Shown here: positions 22,558 through 28,735 of the stretch, one piece after another
Layout: each line of letters starts with the position of its first letter
Numbering within the stretch: position 1 is the first letter of the stretch
Source: Paraclostridium ghonii
GTDB lineage: Bacteria > Bacillota > Clostridia > Peptostreptococcales > Peptostreptococcaceae
DNA length: 28,735 nt
Direction: 5' to 3'
Assembly (NCBI RefSeq): GCF_023653455.1
Contig: NZ_JAKEDR010000024.1
Location: 1 to 28,735, forward strand
Notes under the pieces: model-generated
The model's input: only the letters and a program-made list of their open reading frames with translations
Told to the model about the DNA's origin: nothing
The model's database searches: none
Program-made: the position numbers and the translations under genes

Positions 22558-22697
22558 AATTACTCTCCCATACGTTTTATAATTTGACAAACCGTGTAAG
22601 GCCTTGGAATAGATATATTTTCACCTTACAATATTTATAATAGATTATTTTATATGTTTTTTTATTTGTCAATTCGATTTATTTTGTTTTTTAGTTT

Positions 22698-24665
22698 TTA
22701 TGTTACAACTTCATATATATCGGATAATTCTAATTCTGCAATGTATTCATCAATATTATAGATAAGTGGATCACAATTTTCTATACGTATATTTGGTAAA
22801 AATACTTTAAATGAACTACCTTTATTTAAATCACTTTCCACACTTATAGTTCCTTCATGAAGATTTAAAATAGATTTAACTATACTTAATCCTATTCCAC
22901 TTCCTTCATTTTCTCTAGTAAATGATTTATCTATTTGAACAAATTTATCAAAAATAATTTCTTGATTTTCTTTAGATATTCCTATTCCTTCATCTCTTAC
23001 TATGATTTTGACCCAATTATCATCTATAGTTAAATTCACATAAATATTTGAATTTTTATTAGAAAACTTAATTGCATTTGATAGTAAATTTAGTATAACT
23101 CTTTCAATCATAGATGCATCACATTTTATAATTTGCTCTTCTTCATCTGTATCAAACTGTATATTTATATCTTTTGATGCAGCATATTCAACTACAGATA
23201 AAGTTACATCCTCTACTATAGATATTATATTATAGTTATTCAAATTTCCCGTTAGTATTCCTAGGTCTATCTTAGATAAATCCATAATATTATTTACTAG
23301 CCTTGTCATTCGCTTACAATTTGTACGCAATGTTTTACTATATTTATGATATATAGATCTAAAGTCTAGAGATTCTCTTAGACTAAGTTTATCTAACAAT
23401 TGAATAGATGAATAAAGTAAATTTAATGGTGTTTTTAATTCATGAGAAATATTAGCGATAAATTCTGTTTTTTCTTTATCATATACTTTAAGATTTTTCA
23501 CTTCTAGCTCTCTGTTAACTACATCTGATATATCTATATATGTAACTGATATCTCTTTCCCATTTTTTGCTGAATTAATTAATTGAACACAACAGTCTAA
23601 AGTTATATTTATTTCTTCAATTTGTATTATGCCTCTCCAAGAATTTTTTGAATTCAGTGACTCTATAATTTTATTTTCATCATTGATAAGATTAATTTTA
23701 TCTTTAAATATTGAGGTTAATTTATTAACATCATTACCACATGAATAATAGTCTAGCACTTTTTTGTTAGCATACAATAAGTTCATATTCTCATCAAAGA
23801 TTAACATGAAACTATGCTTGTCATTTTCAGATAAACTGTAAAATAACTTTAAGTTATCATTTAGTATCTTAGTACTAGACATATACATAAATAATTCAAT
23901 TAAGGCTCCTATAATTACTATAAAAAAGCATATATACGTTAATGACACTGAAACTAACTTAGTATAAAAGGTTAATCTACTAGATATATATATGGCATAG
24001 GCAGCCTTTATAGCAAGTACAGATATACTTGAGCTTAAGACTACAAATATATATTCCTTTTCCTTTATTGATTTAACAAATAATACTGCGGAACAAATAA
24101 TATAACTACAAATTAAAAAAACATTATAAAATAAAAAAAAGTTATAGCTAAATTCATAATTATGTATGGTTAATCTTCTTTCAATAGTTCCAAATATTAT
24201 AGTTAAGAATATAACAATTAATATTGAAATTTTTTTATTAGTAATTAGTATATTTCTAAGTTTATTTTGGGGTAAAATTGAAAGTATAAGTAAGCAAATT
24301 CTAAGTAATGATGAAGACACTATTATGTATATAGATATTTCTAATTCTTTATTATAAAAAGGAAGGTAATCTACATGTCCAAATAATATTCCTACCGATA
24401 AACCTATATACATTAATGAGATAATAAAAATGCTTTCATTTTTTGTTCTATTGTATGAAATCAAGCAACTTCCTATACCTAAAATAGAAATCATAAAATT
24501 AAAAAGTTTTATAAAGTATAATGTTGATTCTAAATAATTAGGATTCATATTATCTTTAAAAAACACAGTTGCAATAATAACAATAGATAATGCTAGCATA
24601 CTAAAAATAACATATATTAATAATCTTTTTTCATTGATTGTGTATTCTCTATTTATTATCTGCAT
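22698..24665 (-). CDS. orphan membrane histidine kinase (MASE3-like sensor, PAS, HisKA, HATPase)
   Basis: This 655-aa protein has about eight transmembrane helices (residues 13-262) that form a MASE3-like sensor. A PAS-like domain follows at about 282-385 (FMLIFDENMNLLYANKKVLD). HisKA has H408 in FIANISHELKTPLN. The HATPase domain has the N-box NLLSNAIKFSN (N526, N530), G1 DEGIGIS (558-564) and G2 GSGIGLSIV (588-596). GGAGG precedes ATG 24665. All catalytic residues are in place, so it should be active. No response regulator is in the window, so its partner must be encoded elsewhere. The signal is unknown. The family is common in clostridia, where relatives influence sporulation or surface functions. 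Confidence 0.92.
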   Translation of the reverse strand: MQIINREYTINEKRLLIYVIFSMLALSIVIIATVFFKDNMNPNYLESTLYFIKLFNFMISILGIGSCLISYNRTKNESIFIISLMYIGLSVGILFGHVDYLPFYNKELEISIYIIVSSSLLRICLLILSILPQNKLRNILITNKKISILIVIFLTIIFGTIERRLTIHNYEFSYNFFLFYNVFLICSYIICSAVLFVKSIKEKEYIFVVLSSSISVLAIKAAYAIYISSRLTFYTKLVSVSLTYICFFIVIIGALIELFMYMSSTKILNDNLKLFYSLSENDKHSFMLIFDENMNLLYANKKVLDYYSCGNDVNKLTSIFKDKINLINDENKIIESLNSKNSWRGIIQIEEINITLDCCVQLINSAKNGKEISVTYIDISDVVNRELEVKNLKVYDKEKTEFIANISHELKTPLNLLYSSIQLLDKLSLRESLDFRSIYHKYSKTLRTNCKRMTRLVNNIMDLSKIDLGILTGNLNNYNIISIVEDVTLSVVEYAASKDINIQFDTDEEEQIIKCDASMIERVILNLLSNAIKFSNKNSNIYVNLTIDDNWVKIIVRDEGIGISKENQEIIFDKFVQIDKSFTRENEGSGIGLSIVKSILNLHEGTISVESDLNKGSSFKVFLPNIRIENCDPLIYNIDEYIAELELSDIYEVVT

Positions 24666-25211
24666 TGATATACCTCCAATTTTTTTTATCTAAATCCTAC
24701 CATAAAAATTTATTATATTTTGTCGTTTTTTGTTTATTTCTATAAAAAAATTTTTAGCAATTCGTAAAAGATAAAATAACTATTCAATGTAGTATGAAAA
24801 TGTTTTCGCATATTGTCAATTTAAAAATTAATTTTAAAAATTATAAATTAAATTAAAACTTTATAATATTAGTATATAAAGCTTTAATTAATAAAATTTC
24901 TAAACATTAAATATACATTAAAAACATATTAAATTAATATTTAATATGTTTTTAATGTAATAAAGCTTTGATCTATAAATAAATTTATCCACTTAAATTT
25001 AAAGTTGTTAAGCATAAATATAATTATGAATTTAATCCGAAATCTAGATTTAAAGGGGTTTTATCATTAATAAAAAGTATATTTACTAATAGTTAAATCT
25101 TGGGGAATAATGATTTTAAAAACTTAATAAAAAGAATTGAAAATAAAATTAATAATTTAGAAAATATAAATTAGTCTTATTTATAATAAAATAAACTTTA
25201 TTAAAATGTAC
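24666..25211. other. intergenic region with a perfect 20-bp hairpin
   Basis: ACATTAAAAACATATTAAAT (24915-24934) and its exact complement (24939-24958) surround a TAAT loop. It lies about 250 bases upstream of the kinase start and belongs to no obvious transcript. From about 25025 to 25174 one plus frame reads NPKSRFKGVLSLIKSIFTNS, a stop, then DFKNLIKRIENKINNLENIN, which may be a gene remnant. Otherwise nothing is recognisable. Confidence 0.4.
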
Positions 25212-25283
25212 AAAAAAGGATAACTATAAGTTTTACCCCCTCTTAAATAATTTTCATAGATTTAAGGTAAAACTTATAGTTAT
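25212..25283 (-). terminator. strong terminator of the fluoride exporter gene
   Basis: ATAACTATAAGTTTTACC (25220-25237) is the exact complement of 25266-25283. On the minus strand the stem is followed by TCCTTTTTTG (T-tract at 25212-25217), just past the stop of the CLC gene. Confidence 0.88.
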
Positions 25284-25296
25284 TTTTCATGTTCTA

Positions 25297-26547
25297 CTAT
25301 TTTAAAATATCTTTCTTATAATTTCCATCTAAAAGACTGCTATCTTGTGATGTATATATACCGCTTTTTCCTGCAAATACATAACTTATTACACATGCAA
25401 TAAATACAAATCCAATATTGGTTGAACCAAATAACTCAATCCCCATTATAAAAGATGCTATAGGGGTCTTTGTAGCTCCTGCAAATACACCTATCATTCC
25501 AAGCCCTGCTAAAAATTCAATAGGAAGTCCTAGTATTCCTGCAAGTAAGTTTCCTAAAGTTGCTCCAATTACAAATAAGGGAGTAACTTCTCCACCTTGA
25601 AATCCTACAGAAAGAGTAAGTGATGTTAAAAGTAGTTTTATTATAAATGCTTCTTTCGGAACAGGTTGATTAAATGAGTTACTTAATAAATCTAAACTTA
25701 ATCCAAGATAAATTCTAGTTCCAAGAATTAAAACTATTATAATTATAATGATTCCACCTATAAAACTTTTTAAAGATGAATTAGGTATTTTAGTTGCAAA
25801 AAACTTCTTTAAAACATGAGTTAGCTCTGCAAAAAGTTTACTAGTAAGACCAAATAAAACAGCACATAATATAACTTTCAAAAATACATCAATCCCACTT
25901 AAAGATGCTCCCATACTGTAATGACTGTGTTGAACCTTAAAAAGCTCTGCTATAAAGTTTCCTATATAGCTTGATATAAAACAAGGTATTATTGCTTCAT
26001 ATCTCATTTTACCAAGAGTACTAACTTCAAGTCCAAATACAGTTCCTGCAATAGGAGTTCCAAATACAACTCCAAAACCACTACTTACCCCACTTATTAT
26101 AAGTATTGTGTAATCCATTCCTTTTAACTTTAAAAGATCACCTATTTTAGAAGATATACTAGCTCCTATTTGAACTCCCGTACCTTCTCTACCAGCAGAT
26201 CCTCCGAATAAGTGAGTTATAACTGTCCCCAAAAATACAAGAGGTGTCATTCTAAAAGGAACTCTACCTTCACCAGCATTAATTCGCTCTATAATTAAAT
26301 TATTTCCTTTTGCTGAATCTTTCCCATACGTAGCGTATAAATAACTTACAAAGGCACCCCCTATTGGAAGCATATATAACAACCAGGGATTAGACTCTCT
26401 AGTATGTGTTGCCCATTGTAAACTTTTTAGAAAAAATGATATTGCAACTCCAACTGCAACTCCTGATATAGACGCTAGTAAAAACCATCTTAAAAATACA
26501 ATAGATATTAGTTCACTTTCTTTAATATGTTTTTTAAATTCGTTCAA
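25297..26547 (-). CDS. eriCF: CLC-F fluoride/proton antiporter
   Basis: This 416-aa CLC-family protein exports fluoride in exchange for protons. It has about ten membrane segments. The gating-glutamate motif is GREGTGVQIG (residues 119-128, E121), the CLC-F variant of GREGP. KGNNLIIE (80-87) takes the place of the chloride-type GSGIP loop, another CLC-F mark, as expected of the fluoride branch. GFQGGEVTPLFVIG matches the C-terminal filter helix. The start is TTG 26547 with AGGAGGA 7 bases upstream. The leader contains a fluoride riboswitch and terminator, which settles the substrate. It is full length, and transcription is expected to switch on when fluoride binds. Confidence 0.95.
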   Translation of the reverse strand: MNEFKKHIKESELISIVFLRWFLLASISGVAVGVAISFFLKSLQWATHTRESNPWLLYMLPIGGAFVSYLYATYGKDSAKGNNLIIERINAGEGRVPFRMTPLVFLGTVITHLFGGSAGREGTGVQIGASISSKIGDLLKLKGMDYTILIISGVSSGFGVVFGTPIAGTVFGLEVSTLGKMRYEAIIPCFISSYIGNFIAELFKVQHSHYSMGASLSGIDVFLKVILCAVLFGLTSKLFAELTHVLKKFFATKIPNSSLKSFIGGIIIIIIVLILGTRIYLGLSLDLLSNSFNQPVPKEAFIIKLLLTSLTLSVGFQGGEVTPLFVIGATLGNLLAGILGLPIEFLAGLGMIGVFAGATKTPIASFIMGIELFGSTNIGFVFIACVISYVFAGKSGIYTSQDSSLLDGNYKKDILK

Positions 26548-26572
26548 AATTTATCCTCCTTATAATATTCTC

Positions 26573-26665
26573 TGCAAAAAAACAGACTCCTACCCTTATA
26601 TTTTTAATAAGAGTAGGAGTCATTAGCATCTAGTGCGTTTAATGGCGAACTCCATCGCCGATTTA
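26573..26665 (-). ncRNA. fluoride (crcB-motif) riboswitch with terminator
   Basis: Read on the minus strand from 26665, the consensus core is present: GGCGATGGAGTTCGCC (26645-26660), then ATTAAACGC and GCTAATGACTCCTAC. The 3' part overlaps a terminator stem, GACTCCTAC...GTAGGAGTC (26584-26622), followed by seven T residues (26574-26580), 26 bases ahead of the CLC-F start. Fluoride binding should stabilise the aptamer, block the terminator and allow transcription of the exporter. Confidence 0.95.
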
Positions 26666-26799
26666 ATTTACCAATTTATTATATTATAAATATGCTAAAA
26701 TATCTACATAAATTTCAATTAAGTTACAAAGCTATAGTCAATATTGATTGTATGTGGAATATATGATATTTTGTAAAATAAGGGATTAACATTTAAGGG

Positions 26800-27105
26800 G
26801 TGATCAATATTCCAAAAGAGGTTGTTATTGTAAAAATGGTTGTAGGTATATTTTTTATTTTGTATGGATTAATAATTTCAGCAATAGAACAGTACAAAAA
26901 AGTTCCATTACTTTATAATTCAAAAGATCAAGTAAACGGAGCAATAAATGGATTTACATGTGTTGTTGTAGGTGTTTTTGTTTCAACTTATAATCTTCAA
27001 CACGGTGTTGTTGTTGGAATTATAGCTTTATCAATATGGGGAGTAGAAAAACTGGCATTATCTAAAATACTAAAAAACAAAGATGAAAAGCTTTCTCAGA
27101 TATAG
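26800..27105 (+). CDS. hypothetical small membrane protein, divergent from the fluoride exporter
   Basis: This 101-aa protein has three hydrophobic segments (about residues 8-29, 46-64 and 67-86) and a Lys/Glu-rich tail. It does not resemble CrcB. The nominal start is GTG 26800 (AAGGGGTGATC), but that codon overlaps the only ribosome site. An ATT at 26809, or ATG 26836 with weak support, could be the true start. The divergent location suggests that it shares regulatory sequence with the exporter, but the riboswitch is on the other strand. The family is not recognised. Confidence 0.6.
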   Translation: MINIPKEVVIVKMVVGIFFILYGLIISAIEQYKKVPLLYNSKDQVNGAINGFTCVVVGVFVSTYNLQHGVVVGIIALSIWGVEKLALSKILKNKDEKLSQI

Positions 27106-27125
27106 GGTTTGAAATTTTATTTTTA

Positions 27126-27157
27126 AAAATACACCTTGTTTACATAAGGTGTATTTT
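27126..27157. terminator. bidirectional terminator
   Basis: AAAATACACCTT (27126-27137) and AAGGTGTATTTT (27146-27157) are exact complements with an 8-base loop. They lie between convergent genes and serve both. Confidence 0.88.
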
Positions 27158-27174
27158 GGGTTCTAAAGTTTTAT

Positions 27175-27795
27175 CTATTCTATAAAATTAGTATGTAATC
27201 TATCTTCTAGTTCTGGTTTAGATATATTGTTTTTTTCACCTAGTTCTATACACTTAATTATCCAAGCCATATTTCTACCTAAAACCCTCATTATTTGCAA
27301 TCCTTCTAAATCTTTTTTTACTTCTTCTGGAGTATTTCCATGTACCATATTCCAATATTGAGAGCTTACAATTGGCATGTTAGATATAGTAAAATATTTA
27401 TTCAGTTGATCAAAAGTAGCAGTTGTTCCAGCTCTCCTTGCACTAGCTATCGCTGTTCCTGGTTTGAATGCTAAGTATTTTGACCCACTGTAGAATACTC
27501 TATCTAAAAAGGATACTAATGACCCTGCTGCTGACGCATAATACACCGGAGATCCAAATACAAACCCATCTGCATCTTTTGCCTTTTCTACAAACTCATT
27601 AACTACATCCTTCATGAAACACTCTCCAGTTTTCTTACATGAACGACATCCTATGCATCCACCTATTGGTTTATTTCCTATATGGAATATTTCTGTATCA
27701 ATTCCATTTTCCTCTAAAGTTTTAGAAACCTCTCTTAATGCGGTATAAGTACATCCATTTTTATTTGGACTTCCATTCACTAATAATACTTTCAT
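27175..27795 (-). CDS. NADPH-dependent FMN reductase / iron-sulfur flavoprotein
   Basis: This 206-aa protein has a flavodoxin-like fold. NGSPNKNGCTYTAL (residues 7-20) is the FMN phosphate loop, and GSPVYYASAAGSLVSFLDR (80-98) is the second flavin-contact motif. GCIGCRSCKKTGEC holds C47, C50, C53 and C59, the compact cysteine motif that binds a 4Fe-4S cluster in this family. Such proteins take electrons from NADPH or ferredoxin for oxidative-stress or detoxification roles in anaerobes. AGGATGG precedes ATG 27795. Gene-free, AT-rich DNA precedes it. Confidence 0.9.
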   Translation of the reverse strand: MKVLLVNGSPNKNGCTYTALREVSKTLEENGIDTEIFHIGNKPIGGCIGCRSCKKTGECFMKDVVNEFVEKAKDADGFVFGSPVYYASAAGSLVSFLDRVFYSGSKYLAFKPGTAIASARRAGTTATFDQLNKYFTISNMPIVSSQYWNMVHGNTPEEVKKDLEGLQIMRVLGRNMAWIIKCIELGEKNNISKPELEDRLHTNFIE

Positions 27796-28010
27796 ATGTG
27801 CACCATCCTATAATTAAATTAACTTTTAAATACAATTAATATTTTTAAAAATTGTATTTAGTCTCTTGATAAAATTATATACCGTATAGTCAATATAAAA
27901 TCAATCTATTTTTAATAAAAATATTATTTAATTAAAAATTTGATTTATTTAAATTTTAAGTGTATTATTAAAATCTAAATAAAATTTTAGACTTTTAACA
28001 AAATACAGAT
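27796..28010. other. AT-rich intergenic region
   Basis: This short region upstream of the flavoprotein gene shows no gene or clear structure. The promoter of the flavoprotein must lie here, for example around TATACGGTATA-like sequence near 27880. Confidence 0.3.
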
Positions 28011-28062
28011 ACAAGAAAAGGAGCTACAAATCTATTTTTAGATTTGTGGCTCCTTTTCTTGT
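28011..28062. terminator. long near-perfect hairpin
   Basis: The 24-base arms at 28011-28034 and 28039-28062 (ACAAGAAAAGGAGC...GCTCCTTTTCTTGT) pair with one U-G wobble around a TTTT loop. There is no adjoining gene on either side within 200 bases, so its transcript is unclear. It may be the leftover terminator of a lost gene. Confidence 0.6.
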
Positions 28063-28197
28063 ACGTGATTAAAGCTATATTTCTAACCCCCTTAGGTATT
28101 AAATATATTAAGAGTGTTACTAGCTAAATAACAATATTTATCATATTTTTCACTAAATATTTAACTATATGTAAACATCTAAATAATCTGTAGTTGA

Positions 28198-28338
28198 ACA
28201 TGCGTTGCGTATGCAATTGTAACTATTGCTTTATTTTTTAATAGTTTAAATTTAAATGCTTTTATATTTGTTTTACTGATAATGTTGTTGGTTTATTATA
28301 CTTTAAATATTTACTACCCTAGTGAATATCAATACTAA
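28198..28338 (+). pseudogene. possible C-terminal remnant of a membrane protein gene
   Basis: A plus frame with no usable start codon reads VAYAIVTIALFFNS, then LNAFIFVLLIMLLVYYTLNI and YYPSEYQY before TAA at 28336-28338. Two consecutive transmembrane-like stretches and a polar end look protein-like, but AT-rich DNA gives such frames by chance. Confidence is low. Confidence 0.25.
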
Positions 28339-28367
28339 TTAAAACCGAAGTCTATATTTTTTAACTA

Positions 28368-28429
28368 TAATCAAAGATAGTGTATCTATTAAATCTGATT
28401 GATTCAAATAGATACACTATCTTTGATTA
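28368..28429. terminator. 23-bp perfect hairpin
   Basis: TAATCAAAGATAGTGTATCT and three more bases (28368-28390) are the exact complement of 28407-28429. It lies 40 bases from the stop of the minus-strand 59-aa ORF and probably terminates that transcript, and perhaps one from the left. Confidence 0.8.
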
Positions 28430-28469
28430 TACAATTCATTTATATATATCTAAAAAACTTAAAGTTTCT

Positions 28470-28649
28470 TTATGTTAAATATCTATATTTTTTATACTTT
28501 CTTCTTTTATCACCTATGCAATTAATTTCAAATAACCTTACAGCTTTAGATTGTGTCATTCTTGGATTTATAATGCATGTCATTAACGCTAAGTAATTTC
28601 TTATAGTTAAATCGTCATTAAATGAATAATGTGATAAACTTCTAGTCAT
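28470..28649 (-). CDS. 59-aa basic protein
   Basis: ATG 28649 has AAAGGAGTGAT at ideal distance, and the frame ends in TAA at 28470. The product begins MTRSLSHYSFNDDL and is helical in its middle (IRNYLALMTC, MTQSKAVRLFEINC). It ends in a strongly basic tail (GDKRRKYKKYRYLT). It could be a small nucleic-acid-binding protein, but I do not recognise a family. A very strong terminator follows. Confidence 0.55.
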   Translation of the reverse strand: MTRSLSHYSFNDDLTIRNYLALMTCIINPRMTQSKAVRLFEINCIGDKRRKYKKYRYLT

Positions 28650-28735
28650 TTAATCACTCCTTTATTTAAAAGTTTTATGTACTAACACTACTGTCCATAT
28701 CTTTAATATATTATATCTAAATAAACTTAATATGT

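Noticed and set aside
28399..28596. 65-aa plus-strand ORF near the right end
   Set aside because: It runs through the 3' half of the 23-bp hairpin and antisense to the 59-aa ORF, which has a far better ribosome site.

Overview
The window is very AT-rich DNA (my visual impression is roughly a quarter G+C) with strong AGGAGG-type ribosome binding sites, several TTG or GTG starts, an AbrB-type regulator and protein families typical of clostridia. I infer a Clostridia host, possibly Peptostreptococcaceae or Clostridiaceae; nothing in the sequence fixes the genus. A Rep_3-type initiator with iterons and a ParA partition ATPase indicate that at least the left half is plasmid backbone. I cannot tell whether the 28.7 kb is a whole replicon or part of one.

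Layout. (1) 1-2,690: partition region with a ribbon-helix-helix (RHH) protein, ParA, a second RHH protein and a family of GGAGGACA-NN-TGTCCTCC palindromes. (2) 2,704-7,736, all on the minus strand: a compact bacteriocin/RiPP-like operon. It has a 72-aa precursor, an ABC ATPase and permease, a fusion of a PqqD-like recognition domain to an M50 intramembrane protease, a small membrane protein, an extracellular DsbA-like thiol oxidoreductase and a second membrane zincin. There is no radical SAM enzyme, lanthionine synthetase, cyclodehydratase or C39-peptidase exporter. The precursor leader carries YxxP, the motif read by PqqD-like domains in other RiPPs. This is the best candidate here for an undescribed system. 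(3) 8,479-13,801: replication module with 21-bp iterons, the rep gene, distal iterons split by an IS3-family element, a coiled-coil HTH protein, and two paralogous small membrane proteins at its borders.

(4) 14,000-19,300: small membrane proteins, a FlaR-like P-loop kinase, a UspA protein, a CPBP intramembrane protease and at least three broken genes, which gives the stretch a decaying look. Two copies of a roughly 80-nt imperfect hairpin lie here. (5) 19,700-28,700: ordinary regulatory and stress genes, namely an AbrB-like zinc protein, a PadR/HAAS pair, a Cys-rich pentapeptide-repeat protein, an orphan hybrid-topology histidine kinase, a fluoride riboswitch controlling a CLC-F fluoride exporter, a flavoprotein reductase and a 59-aa ORF.

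The plasmid functions (partition, replication, IS) frame the peptide operon. The peptide operon reads as a single unit: leader recognised by the RRE-like domain, cleavage in or at the membrane, disulfide closure outside, and ABC export or self-protection. That functional model is inference from domain content and gene order.
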